NCBI GenBank assembly: GCA_902702965.1
Contig: CACRXP010000159.1
Location: forward strand, 138,180 to 202,179
Direction of reading: 5' to 3'
Origin: Spirometra erinaceieuropaei
Taxonomy: Eukaryota > Platyhelminthes > Cestoda > Diphyllobothriidea > Diphyllobothriidae
Length of the DNA stretch: 64,000 nt
The position numbers and the translations under genes are program-made. Below, in pieces: positions 19,927-30,680 of the stretch. The notes beneath the pieces are model-generated. The model worked only from the letters and a program-made list of their open reading frames with translations, did no database searches and was not told the origin of the DNA. The stretch's first letter is position 1. The number at the start of each line of letters is the position of its first letter.

Positions 19927-20718
19927 CTACACTTGAAACATTGAAAAGGAATTTAGACAAAACCAAATGAGAAATGTGACATTTTTGATAAAAAATACAG
20001 AGGGCCCAACCTTCCACTTGATCCACACCAGTAGCCTAATGGAAAGCATGGGAATCTCCACGCCTGTTATGAGAACAATTACCCGTGCCACATTTAAGAT
20101 CTGCAGGGTTCTGTTTCCATTCACTGTGATGAAAAGTAAGCCAACGATGAGCAAAGCCAAAGATGCGATTATTGTGACGAAAACGTGCAAAATAAAATCA
20201 CTGGACGTAGGTTGCTTTGATGGGCTCACAAAACTGACAAGATCAACTGCATCGAGAATATCGAAAAAACCGATAAACGGAAAATACATAGGAAATGTTA
20301 GGCATTTATATAATTGCATAAGTTTACGGCACTGAAACTGAACGAAAAGAAAGTAAGAAGATGAAAGAGCAAGCAGCAGCGAAAAATTATTAGCGCTCCA
20401 TAGGTGTTCTGGGACAGCGTCCTTTGAATTATAGAGTTGCAGCATAATAAAACGTGGAAGTAATCCGACACAATAAAACAACCAGCCGAAAGAAAAATAG
20501 CAATTTGTAGTTGCACGGTTCGGATAGATTAGCGGCTCAAGTAGATAAAGATATGTAGTCACCACTAAAAAGCTACAATCGGCGATTGCCCAGTAATACC
20601 AGTTTGTATTGTGACTCAGTGTTCCCAAGAAAAACGTGAGAAAAGCAACTTGAATCGCGTAAGAAGTGTTTGCTAGAAACAGGCAAGCTGCGTCAAGACA
20701 CAATTCACGTAGTTGCAT
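19927..20718 (-). CDS. Multi-pass membrane protein resembling the TMEM121/CECR6 family
   Basis: An intronless frame open from 20,874; the start at 20,718 (MQLRELCLDAAC) is preferred because it begins the family-like part and gives 263 residues. An upstream ATG at 20,874 would add 52. Several hydrophobic segments span the protein, consistent with a polytopic membrane protein. Resemblance to TMEM121 is by pattern: an early ANTSYAIQVAFL segment, WAIADCSFLVVTTYLY, an acidic DILDAVDLV block matching the family's DLLDLLDM region, and near the end RLLVWIKW...VFFIKNVTFLIWF, matching the ARAANMALF...IFVGKNVVALA region. The function of the family is poorly known. No stops interrupt it and it lies in non-repetitive AT-rich DNA, so it is probably a real gene. 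The family call is moderate; another polytopic family is possible. Confidence 0.6.
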   Translation of the reverse strand: MQLRELCLDAACLFLANTSYAIQVAFLTFFLGTLSHNTNWYYWAIADCSFLVVTTYLYLLEPLIYPNRATTNCYFSFGWLFYCVGLLPRFIMLQLYNSKDAVPEHLWSANNFSLLLALSSSYFLFVQFQCRKLMQLYKCLTFPMYFPFIGFFDILDAVDLVSFVSPSKQPTSSDFILHVFVTIIASLALLIVGLLFITVNGNRTLQILNVARVIVLITGVEIPMLSIRLLVWIKWKVGPSVFFIKNVTFLIWFCLNSFSMFQV

Positions 20719-20874
20719 TGTCAGTCTGAAAAAGATAATCTCGGTTAAATGAATCAAATTTTTAATGACGCCATTAGCCGTTAATTTGGAATAAAACGCG
20801 CAAAATATGACAAAGTTCGAATGTATGTTGTTGACATCAGTAATCAAATACATATGAAATATTCCCGGATACAT

Positions 20875-22359
20875 AAATTCGAGACTTTACATAGAGTTAC
20901 TGTAAATATACGGAAGGAAATCAATCCGTGTAGTTAGTGTATGAGCATTAATTAAATACTACTCTCTGTTGAATACAATCCGTTCCGCCAATGCCATTAA
21001 ATTTAACTCTTAAGAGTTAATAAATGGTTAATTACCCATAAAAATCAGCTCAATAGCAATGTCATTATAATTATAATTTAAAGCCTCCTAGAAAAGGCCA
21101 AGTTGAGTTTAAAAATTTTGAAATCTAACGTTGCCTTTTCTAAGAGGTTTTAAATGTTTCTACCACTACAGTGAGTAATGTAATAACTGTAGAAGAGTCA
21201 GCATTCGCATATCTCAAACATTTAACATCGCACCTTTCAAATCATTTTTACAAATTCTGTTAGAACCACAGGTGCAATTAAATGAAAGATATATATCAGA
21301 GCTTATAGGTGATTTAATCAAAGTACTTTGAATAAATCGCCAAGGATTTATTTTTACCCCAAAATATTTTTTATGAATACTAGTCAACATGTCCACAAAT
21401 CAACAAGAGTAAAAGATAGTTTTTAAGAGCGTCAAAAGAAACTTGGATGTGATAGCCTGAAACAAAATCTTTGCATTCATCACATGTTACAGCGTATTTT
21501 AAAAGCAGAAGTGCTTGTAAACAAAAATACAAATTTTGTCGATTAAATAAAACAAAGTCGATGAAAATGTTTTCGGTTAGAATACGGAATTAATTGTTGC
21601 TTTCCTACTGAAAATTGCTAAAGTTCGATGATAAAGAGCTGCTGGGTATATTGGTATCGCTGCCACGTTTCCTGCGAAAGTGGCATTATTCAAACATTTG
21701 CAAACTGGCAACGCCATAATTAGCTGTGGTATATGTAAAGCATAGGCCTAGTTGTCGTTAGGTAAAAGGCATAAATAAGGAGGAATACGAGCCTTTATAC
21801 ACGGGCAAAAACGTAATGCAAGAGATCAATCGGTCTGAGTCACTAACTAAATCTTGGTTTCTTCTACCAAGCGCAGATATACCCGAAATTCTGAATCCAA
21901 AAACAAACCTACTTCAGCCCAGTTCAGTATATTTAGCGAAATAGGCGTGATCCGCTGAGTATTTAACTTGCGGAGCAAAAATGTGTGCAGATCGCGAAGA
22001 ATCCATTTGTTTGGAATAGCTCAAATGGACCACTATTATTTGAAATATCTGAACCAGAATCGCACGTTTCGAGATCTACCGCTCACAGTTGCGGCTCAAG
22101 TTGGGGCATACATTTCTGAGGTTCTTTTCACAAATTTCCATCAATGTGAGCAGCAAAAAATGTGCCGGTAGCATATTACATGGTACAGTCTTCCTGGCAG
22201 ATAAGGAGTACTCCCGCACATCCAGCCTCGCCTGCCTTACGTGTAGATGTATTAAGTGACCTCGAGGGTGGCTCGAAGTAGCAAATCGAAAAAGTCGTCA
22301 AAGGACAGGATGCAAACCGGTTTTTTCACAATGTGGAATGCTCGTCAGATATGTCCGCG
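20875..22359. other. Unassigned AT-rich spacer
   Basis: No recognisable gene. Short ORFs at 21,214-21,396 (minus) and 21,968-22,171 (plus) lack domains. It may include the promoter of the TMEM121-like gene just above 20,874, but no element can be named. Confidence 0.35.
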
Positions 22360-23110
22360 TATTTGCCTTGTCCATGTTGGTGGCCCTCTTTGAACTCCTG
22401 GTTGCTTATCCAGAAAGATATAAGGAGAGTATACAAAGTATGACACGGGAAACCACCAAAGTCTCACATAATCCCAACTAAAGTCTGCAGGTTTTGTGAC
22501 CCCTGATGATGAGCAAAAAGATGTGGTGCCAGGAACGTATCCCCAGCATTCCAAAGAATCAACAATTTTACACAAAAAGCGGAAAGGGAATCGACAAATC
22601 GACGATAATCACGGAGGAACAACCACACCTAATAATCTCAGAGAATCTCCGTTCGCATCCATCTCACTCGCCTCAATGACCATTTTGAACAAGAACTTTC
22701 CTCGGAAACCTAATGTGGCATTTGACTACCCCATGAAACCAGCGACTTGTTCTTCGCCACCTGCCAGCTACAAGTGTAATGCCGCGGAGTGCGGACCCGT
22801 CTCTACACTATCAACGTGGACTTGACTAAAGTCTCCGACACAACGATGGCGAAGAACCCTGGAAAATAATTCCCAAATTTGGCTGATTTGAGCGATTCAC
22901 GCTCATGGGGCGTCAGCCCCACAAAGTCATCATGGCGCGCGCCACATACACTAGGACGGTTTTAAATGGAGTGAAGTGAGCCAAGGCAATATTTCCTCCC
23001 ACTTCAGCCTCATGTTATTTGACATGTTGATGGATACCTAACGTCATGAGGGCCCCGGGATCAACATCGTACATAGGACCGACGTCCATCTTCGCAATAG
23101 ACGACGTGTG
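22360..23110 (+). pseudogene. Heavily decayed RTE-like RT remnant
   Basis: In several plus frames the RT order can be followed: GTYPQHSKESTI..KKRKGNRQIDDNHGG (22,525-22,620; compare GEVPRDLKDATIVH..KLKGNRQLCDNHRG in copy A), PWKIIPKFG (about 22,855), then FERFTLMGRQPHK, VLNGVK, and near 23,055 GINIVYRTDVHLRNRR. Many stops and frameshifts interrupt it. It ends exactly where the oppositely oriented copy C begins (about 23,110). Confidence 0.7.
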
Positions 23111-23188
23111 CAGGCGGTTGACGTAGGCTTTGTGCAGGCGGTTGTTTTCGGCAACCAGGTTGCTGATGGCGGCGTCGTTGTTATCGAA

Positions 23189-24398
23189 TCAGCCCCGATG
23201 TTGGCGGCGTGCCCGAACGAGGATGGCCAGCGCCGTCAAATGGACTGTGTCGCGCAGTTTACACCATCGGTTCTCCCCGGAGGCGTTCTCGTCAGCGGTG
23301 GCGGCGGCGGCGGCGACGGGGGCAGCAGCAGCGACTGGGAGGTTGGCTAGCCGTTCAGCTAGCTTATTACTGAAATGGAGATGGTAAGCAGGCAAAGGAA
23401 GGAAAGCTATATTAAACTTACCTGGGGGTCGCTTACCTTGACGTCTTCTGCGAGGCTTTAGGCGTATACGCAGCTTCGAGATGACGAGGCGATTTTCAGT
23501 CCATCCGTCAGTACCCGCGATCGCCTTTGTCAATAGCACGTCCTGCTGGTCTCGCCTCCGGACGAGAACATAGTTTAGTAGGTGCCATTGTCGCGACCGA
23601 GGGTGCATCCAGGTCGCGTTCTCTCGCATCGCGTGACGAAAGTAAGTGTCGGTGAGAATGAGCCGGTATTCGGCGCAGGTTAGCAGGAGGAGCAGATCAT
23701 TGTCGTCGGGGCCATTGAGGCCATGGGGATCGAGCACTCCTCTCCAGAGAGCATGGTCTGTGTCGACGCGGACGTTGCAGTCACCCAACTTATCTGCCTT
23801 CGGCACAGTCGCCAAGAGGGCGCGCAGATCCTCGTGGAATCTATTTCTTGCCGCGTCAGGGCTGGACATCGGGGGAAGCGTAGGCGCTGACGATGGTGGC
23901 GAATTTGTCCCCACCCCGGAGATGCAGATGGAGGCTCATCATGCGATCGTTGATGCCCTGCGGCAAACAGGGTAGTCGTCCCACGATGTCGTTCCGGATG
24001 GCGAAGGCGACTCCCGCGTCTCGTCGCTCTGCCTTGGGTCGACCACTCCAGAAGAAGACGTAGACGTCACCAATCTCCTCCAGTTGGCCTTGTTCGGAGA
24101 ATCGAGTCTCGCTGAGTGCAACTATGTCCACCTTATAGCGCGCCAGTTCCCGATCCACTAAATCCGTTCTCCTTTCCGGTCGGTTGCTCATCGGATTGTC
24201 TAAAAGGGAACCGACATTCCAGGCTGCCAGAGCGAGCAGACTCACCCTGCCAGTCAGGCGTCTGTGGCGGCGAATAGTAGGAGTAGGAGAAGAAGAAGAA
24301 GAAGAATAGGCTGGAAGAGGAAGAGAGTAATTGCTGTTGTTGTTGTTGTTGTTTCGGTTTTGGCTGTTTTGACCGTGTGTTTTTTTTTCTGCGGCCAC
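23189..24398 (-). pseudogene. APE-type endonuclease of the RTE-like element (frameshifted)
   Basis: Frame 24,398-23,856 gives ALAAWNVGSLLDNP (the N-containing start of APE-like endonucleases), DIVALSETRFSE (catalytic E) and VSAYASP. A frameshift near 23,880 moves to 23,914-23,189, which carries MSSPDAARNRF, LGDCNVRVDTDHALW (GDFN motif altered to GDCN, with neighbouring residues missing), TWMHPRSRQWHLLNYVLVRR, and GWTENRLVISK where family members have a TDHRLV motif. This type is what databases often label craniofacial development protein 2-like. A low-complexity alanine run (LPVAAAAPVAAAAA) precedes ENRWCKL. The listed start is a GTG codon, so the true start is unknown. Inactive by frameshift and altered catalytic residues. 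Confidence 0.85.
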
Positions 24399-24751
24399 GG
24401 CTAGCCTACAGACAGCGTGATTCCCAGGGATCTTTAGGGCACCTTTTCTAGCCCCCTCCCCCTCGCGAGGGCAAGCAACGCATCCCTGAACAGGGCTGCC
24501 CGGTTATCCCAGACGGCTGCCGGACTCCACTGTGGGCCACGACATTTTGTTAGTGAGAGAACGACCCGAATTAGCCCGGGACCTTGGTGGTGATGGTGAT
24601 GTGATTGAATGAAGTAGGAGAGAGCATACACACAACCTAACGCTATGGGACTTACAGCTAGGTAGAGTGGGCAAACAGACACAGTCATCAGTCAGACACA
24701 GAAGTGAGAGGGCACCATTCAAGTGTCAAGCACCGCAACGCCTAGCTATTA

Positions 24752-24753
<2 letters not shown>

Positions 24754-24795
<42 letters not shown>
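24754..24795 (+). repeat. (GA)n microsatellite
   Basis: About 21 uninterrupted GA units inside the 5' block of RTE-like copy C. Minus-strand translations give a leucine/serine run that is purely an artefact of the repeat. Confidence 0.98.
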
Positions 24796-24798
<3 letters not shown>

Positions 24799-25262
24799 TA
24801 GGTTGACAGACAGACAGTCGCAGCAGGCAGCGAGTGTTTCGTTTAGCTATTAACAGACAGGCTATCATATAGAGGGCAGGCAGCAAGAGCAGCATGCGGC
24901 ACGGAAATTCAACAGACAAAGGAAGAAACAAGGAAAATTCACTTACCTGAAGAAGAACTTACCTGGTAGCCTCCTGCAATGGTCCAGGCAGAGCCTCGTC
25001 TCGACGATGTCGACGCGAAGATCCATCCGGCCAGCGCAGACCGCATTACCGCGAGTGCAGGTGCCCGCACGGATACCCTCACCTGGTTTAGCCCGCCGGT
25101 CGAGGCGGTTGCCCGGGGTGTGGCCGCTGAGCAGAGCCCAGCTACGTGGAGCCACAGGTGAGAGTAAGGTGCCAGCAAATGGACGCTAGGCGAAGTCTCA
25201 CGTGCAAGCAAGTGAGCGACCACTATGACCATCACGTGAACCCACCGCTGACACCCCTACAC

Positions 25263-25302
25263 CCCACACACACGCGCACACGCACACGCACACACACACC
25301 CG
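25263..25302 (+). repeat. (CA)n-rich tract
   Basis: A CACA/CGCA-rich tract of about 40 bp directly at the outer end of RTE-like copy C. It separates C from a diverged copy of the 3' block. Confidence 0.85.
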
Positions 25303-25479
25303 TTCTCATAGCCCCAACCGCTCGCACCGCCCTCGTGGGTTCAATTATAACATGTGCCCACATACTTATCTGTGGTAAGCCATAGCATGACAAATTTCAT
25401 AACCAAACAGCCCTCACTGCTATGTGCACCGCACACGAACGCGTTCCAGGGTGCAAACCGCAGGCATGGAACAAGCACC

Positions 25480-25980
25480 CCCACACACCGTGTACTTTAA
25501 CATATATGCGACCCCGGAAGTCCATCCCCATCCTGTGAAATCCTGGTATCGTGAGAAGGCATATCGCGGGTGCGGTACGCGCAGTCGGGCTGCCTAGTTT
25601 TATCAGATATAGCGCCCGATCCCGCACTAGTTGACGGACCGGCTCAGATAGTGGACTGGATCCTGGGAGAGGGAAGAGAGAGAGTGAAATCAACTGCCTC
25701 AGCACATATCTCTTATTACAAACAACCTGAAGGACTTAAGTTTAACATTGAGCGCCAAAAGCCGTGATTTGGAAGGCTGCCAACCGGCGGCATAATTCGA
25801 TTTTCCTCTCAGGACAGAGAGCCGGGCTGCAATAACTCGTTCTTAATGTGGCGTCTATGACACACCTATTACGTATGGACTCTGGACACTCCCACTTCTT
25901 GTTATGTGAAACCCTGTTCTTTCGCGCGTAGACCAGGGGGGTCTGGGTCACTCCGGGCCGGCCGCCTATGCCCGAAATCA
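25480..25980 (+). repeat. Diverged copy of the RTE-like 3' block
   Basis: Landmarks in order match 16,170-16,440: TGTGAAATCCTGG, GCGCCCGATCCCGCAC (A: CGCGCCCATTCCCCGCAC), CCGGCTCAGATAGTGGACTGG, and AAAAGCCGTGATTTGGAAGGCTGCCAAC in segments. It lies on the plus strand next to, but opposite in orientation to, copy C. Divergence is much higher than between A and B. Confidence 0.55.
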
Positions 25981-26739
25981 CTGTTTGTCATAATGGAAGA
26001 ACGAGCGCGAAATTGTTAGTTCAATAGTTCCTGTAAAACATTTCGTCGACAAAGTGAGAATGAGGTTGTAGCAGCCGCTCCAGTTCCCCTTTCCTCCGGC
26101 TCCGTTTTGTCGAACAATGGCCGCGACAGCTGTTGATACACGGCCACCCCCGCTGGCTAGAACTGGGACAGCTCCGGTCCAACTACAAACTTTCATCACC
26201 TCACGCGCGTCTAACGCTCTGGCCTGATACCCGTGAGGCCTTGTGAGCATGCGCTCCTATTCCTCCCCTAATTTGTCCAATCACACGACCAACACTCAGC
26301 TAATCACTCCCCCCTGCTGACACAGATACTCACTTCAGCGTAAACAACACACCGCGACTGACGCACTCCGTGAACGGATGCTTAGCTCTGTTGCGAGCAA
26401 ACAGCCAACTTACGGCAATCTGCCCTGTGTACAGAATAAACTATTCCTCACAGCTCCCTGACTGCTGATATTAAACGAAACGAACTTATTGTGCGTGGTT
26501 TAAGTTGATCTCACATCCCTGATCGCCACACGGTCAAACAACGTGCAAAAGAACCACACATGCCTAAACCTCCAAGCCCCCTCGCAGCTTATTAGAATGG
26601 CCGTTCCCACTGCCAGTGTGAAATGTCCCTTTGCCTTTAAACGATCCGGTGGGCGATCAACCTAAAAAGGAAGACACCTCCGGACGCTCTTTAACTGGAC
26701 ATCGGCCTCTGGCATCTCTTCCCTAGGGTCTTTGTTGTT
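25981..26739. other. Unassigned; possible Gypsy 5' end
   Basis: No domain recognised. An AATAAA within TGTGTACAGAATAAACTATTCC (26,430-26,450) and the position just before the Gypsy protease remnant suggest decayed LTR or gag sequence, but no matching second LTR was found near 29,650. Confidence 0.25.
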
Positions 26740-29640
26740 ACTGACATTCTCCGTGCCATTCTCGGCATAGAATATCTCGCCGCTTTCTATCTTATGGTCG
26801 ATTTCTGTCAGTCCCGTCCAAAGGACCAAACTACCAAGCTCAGTACCCGGGGTAAACTTTCGTCTGAAGTGTCCCGTCAATTAGCTGTCCTGGGCACTGA
26901 CCCACATTGTCCATTTCAGCAACTCCCCGCCAAATACCCCGAGTTAACTCATTCCCAATTCAACGCGCGGCTCCACCACACACCTTTCCTCATATCCATA
27001 CCACTGGCCCTCGCGTGTTTTCTCGGTCCCGTCGTCTCTCACTTGCACAACCGTCTGCCGTCAAGACCGAGTTCGAACATATGCTTGAAGGGGCATCATC
27101 CCTGAATTTGAAAGCCATTGCGCCTCCCCCTCCCCTGGTTCCAAAGGCTGCCACTGGTGACTGCCGCTCCTGCTGTGATAACAGAACCCTGTAAAAGGTC
27201 TGCCGTTGTGGACCGTTGCCCTGTCCCGCATCTTTAGGATTTTGTAGGTGACCTATTAGGCAAATCTGAGTTTTCGAAGATCGACCTGGTCCGGGCCTGC
27301 CATCGGATTCCATTGATTGGAAGGACGTTTCAAAGGCGGCAGTTATTACTCCTTTTGGCCTCTTTCAGCCCCTGCATATGCTGTTTGGACTTCGCAACGA
27401 TTCCCAGGTCTTCAGAGGTTCGTAGACAAAGTGCTTGGTAGCCTACTTTTTGCCTACCTCCGTAATGACGGACGCAGGGTGGCCAACTCCTCCACCAAGA
27501 AAACACAGGAAACACCTCGCAGTGGTGTTTAATTTTCGCCACGGATTTGGCATTTTTCGCAACCCATGCAGGCGCGTTTGTTGGCGTTCCCTCTCTCGGA
27601 TTCCTTGGACACCTGGTTGACTCAAACGACATTAACCTTCTTCATTAAAAGATCGCGGCTATCTGTAAATTTCCCCCTCTCAGTTCCAAGCGTCAACTGT
27701 AGTGCTTTCTTAAAAGATTTATTTCTGTTGCCGGTTCCTCCTTAACTGTTACGACACCATTCTGCAGCCTACGGACCTCTTATTGGGTTCCAAACGCTCG
27801 TTTGAGCCGTCTGAGGACGCCGTTGCTGCTTTTAACAAGGTAAAAGCTATCCTTGCCGACGCCACCTTCTTGATTCTCCCATCTCTCTCATGGTCGACGC
27901 CTCCGATTTTGTAGTCGGTGCCATTCTCTAACAGCAGTTTGCTGGTCACATCAAACCCTTGACTTTATTATCCAGGATGTAATAACCTGCCGAATCACGC
28001 CACAGCACGCTCGAGTGGGCGCTGCTTGCCGTCTGCCTCGCCATGAAACACTTCCGGCACTTCACTGAAAATAGGGATTTCACCGCCTTCTCCAATATCA
28101 AGTCCCTTTTCTCCACTCTCATGTCCACTTGCGACAAGCTCAATCCCCGCGAAATTCACCAGCTAGACTACATCTCAAAGTTTACTTCATACGTCAGCGA
28201 AATCGACAATTCACGCAATGAGGTGGCTGACGCACCGTCCAGGCCCTCATCCTAGATATTCAACTTTCTCTCAGGATCGACCTAGCTAAAATGACTGCTG
28301 AACAACGCCGTGTTGGTTCTTCCTATGCCGAAGACTTCTCCGAAGTCCAACTCCAGAACCTCCCACTGACCATTGGAGACGGAACCATTATCTGCGACGT
28401 CTGCACCGCCTCCCACCGTCTCATTGTGTCACCATCTCTCCGCCCCATGGTCTTCTCCTCGCTGCACAACCTTTTTTAACCACGGGGGTCGAGCAACCGA
28501 CGAGCTAGGTTCTGACGGCTTTTTCTCGCCTGGAATGCACAAGAACTTGGAAGCATGAACACGAGCGTGTCTCGGCTGTCAGCGAAGTAAGGGCTAATGG
28601 TGCAACAAAGCTCCCATCGGCCCCTTCCCCACTCCGGATGCACGGTTGAGTCATGTCCACCTGGACATCGTAGACCCCCTGCCTCTGTCTAGCGGCTGTT
28701 TGCACCTCATCACCTGTGTGGATCGTTTCACGAGGTAGTCGGAATCTATCCCTCTACCCGATTTCGCTGCACCAACGGTTGTCAAGAATTTCCTCAGTCG
28801 TTGGTTTGCCGTTTTCGGCGCCCCCTTCGCAATTACGATAGATCGCGGTTCCCAGTTTGAATCTCACCTCTTCCAGTATCTTCTTTCCTTTTAGGATGTA
28901 CTCACATCCGCGCTCTAGCTTATCACCCCTCTGCCAAAGAGACGGTTGGGCATTTCCACCACCAGTTGAAAACCTCCTCACGAGCGACAGAGGACCCGGA
29001 GAACTAAACGGACAATCTTTCCCTGGTCCTGTTAAGCATCCGCTCCGCCCTCAAGTCGGACCATGACTGTTCCGCCGCTGAACTGGTGTTCGGCGTCCAT
29101 ATCCGACTTCCCGGTGAGATGATATCACCAATCCCTCACAGTGCGGTCGAGGATCCCGTCAACCTCCTGCACCGTCTCTGACAATTTATGCGGACACTTT
29201 CCCGTTTCCGCCCAGGCCATCAGTCTCTGAGTCTTATCTCGAGAAAGACTTGACAGACTCCCACGTTTACCTCCAATGAGATCAAATCCGTCGGCCACTG
29301 GGACCACCCTATGGCGGCCCCTTCTGGGTTGTATTTCGAGGGACGGAGACATTCCGCATCCAACGCGGAACTTGTGGGGTCGTGAGCGTAGACCGCCTCA
29401 GAGCTGCCGTCCTGGACGCTGCTCTGGGTAAGCCCTGTGGTCCCCTAACCATTCCTGCACGTCCCCTACACTCTACCCCTCTCACCTCCCACATACTTCT
29501 TATTCCTCCATGTCCGTTGCCTCCGATTGCAACATCCTCATCAACCTCCAGTACCCCAGTCGCAGCACACCCTCACTCTTCTCCTTTGTCCCCTGTACGT
29601 ATGACCCGGAGTAGACGTCATGTCCATTTTCTTCGCCGTT
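26740..29640 (+). mobile_element. Decayed Gypsy (Ty3-like) LTR retrotransposon, pol remnant
   Basis: The pol order is preserved across many frames. Protease end ILGIEYLAAFYLMVDFCQSR (26,755-26,815); RT start HTTGPRVFSRSRRLSL...KTEFEHMLE (26,995-27,090), then DLVRACHRIPL, TPFGLFQP and FVDKVLGSL (27,280-27,445); RNase H LADATFLILPS, VDASDFVVGAIL (27,855-27,930) and SDKLNPREIHQLDYISKFTS-like sequence (28,120-28,190); integrase zinc region and FSPGMHKNLEAW (28,530), then FGAPFAITIDRGSQFES (28,815-28,865), and a C-terminal SVDRLRAAVLD plus MTRSRRHVHF tail (29,382-29,640). Stops and frameshifts throughout make it an old dead copy. A related copy lies inverted at 55,100-57,830. Confidence 0.85.
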
Positions 29641-29681
29641 TAATTACTCACGCTTTTAGACATGGACAAATTCCTTCGGTT

Positions 29682-30030
29682 TTGAAGAAGGAGACACGAT
29701 CGTTGAAACAAGAGCTTTATTAACGTGACGTTTCGGATTCCTGCTCGAATCCATCATCAAAGACAAAAGCAGATACGGGTGGTTCATGCACAAGGGGCTG
29801 CAGTATTTATAGGATGCAGTCGCCATGCTACCGCATACCTATGAATATTCACGGCCCTCCCTTTCATCAGGGGTCGTTGCATTGCAGCCCCTTGTGCATG
29901 AACCACCCGTATCTGCATTTGTCTCTAACGATGGATTCGAGCAGGGATCCGAAACGTCAGGCTAATTAAGCTCTTGTCCCAGCGATCGTCTCCTTCTTCA
30001 AGACTGCTTCCTGGGACTCGTCTCTTCGCT
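29682..30030. repeat. Inverted pair of Penelope terminal repeats (foldback)
   Basis: The left arm 29,682-29,803 and right arm 29,883-30,001 are near-identical inverted repeats of about 120 bp around a 79-bp spacer. Homology of the right arm to other copies continues to about 30,030. Both arms contain the terminal-repeat sequence next to the 9.4 kb Penelope element, including the hammerhead region. The left-arm ribozyme (minus strand) has TTGATGA for CTGATGA, and the right-arm one (plus strand) has CTAACGA, so both cores are mutated. GGATTC/GAATCC stems and GAAACGTC are kept except one stem change in the right arm. It lies immediately after the Gypsy remnant. Confidence 0.85.
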
Positions 30031-30299
30031 TCTATTGGCAATTCATTCGGTATCGTCACATGACGCTTTCGGTCTGACCGGGGGTACTGCGGATGTCCGC
30101 TTCCTTGATCGCCGCTGCATTGTCACACTGTCCTTCCGTCCCCCTCACGCTCCCTGCCAATTCGCTGCTGGGACCGCGCGAGGCTTGTCATTAGTCCCCC
30201 GAGAGCTCGAAGCCAGTCAACGCTGCCCTTTTGCTGATTGGCTACAGGCGGACACTAACCAAGACAGAACAAAGATGCACATGCGCGCAGGGAGCTAAT
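30031..30299. other. Unassigned spacer
   Basis: An 87-codon plus frame (30,035-30,298) has no recognisable domain. Position between two element fragments suggests repeat-derived sequence. Confidence 0.25.
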
Positions 30300-30680
30300 A
30301 ACCTAAACGGTGAACTCAAACAAAGAACAACGCACCTGGGAAGACAGCTTGGGGTAGCTGGTTGCTGAGTCTCCCGTACGCTTTTTGTTCAAGCGAATAT
30401 CTGCGGCCAGGGAAAAAATGAAGGACCCATAAGACTCAAGTGACGCTGACCAACGACCCAAGCACTCAACCCCTGCCACTGTGTCCACATTGCCAACGGA
30501 CATTCAGGACGCAGATCGGACACCTCCGGACTCAGTGAAGATTAACACAACCAGTCGTCCCATATCACAAGTCATCACCATGACCACTGCCATCACTGGG
30601 GTCACCACTATTCGAGAATACGAGGCTAACCCACGAGCAGCACAGACATAATTTCAATTGCGGACATTGCGAACGCATCG
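30300..30680 (+). mobile_element. 3' fragment of an RTE-like element with zinc-finger coding
   Basis: At 30,482-30,537 the plus strand reads CPHCQRTFRTQIGHLRTQ followed by TGA, the C2HC finger found at the C terminus of the RTE-like RT (copy A has the equivalent at 15,882-15,947). The final cysteine codon appears changed to TGA. Downstream sequence is rich in ACCACT-type threonine codons, as is typical after this finger. Upstream boundaries are unclear. Confidence 0.6.

Larger units (their letters stand above)
23111..25262 (-). mobile_element. RTE-like retrotransposon copy C: 5' UTR plus endonuclease, 3' truncated
   Basis: On the minus strand, 25,262 to about 24,420 is homologous to the 5' block of copies A and B (GTGGGTTCACGTGA, GGTGTGGCCGC, and the AGCCCCCTCCCCCTCGCGAGGG region on the plus strand). 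It is followed by an endonuclease frame (24,398-23,189) and the ENRWCKLRDTV linker, stopping at about 23,111 just inside the linker. Copies A and B lack the endonuclease part, so C shows what they lost. A (GA)n tract of about 42 bp (24,754-24,795) lies in the 5' block and is not present in A or B. Confidence 0.8.

Noticed and set aside
24754..25302. Short tandem arrays as a CRISPR-like array
   Set aside because: These are simple (GA)n and (CA)n microsatellites without spacers, in a eukaryotic sequence.
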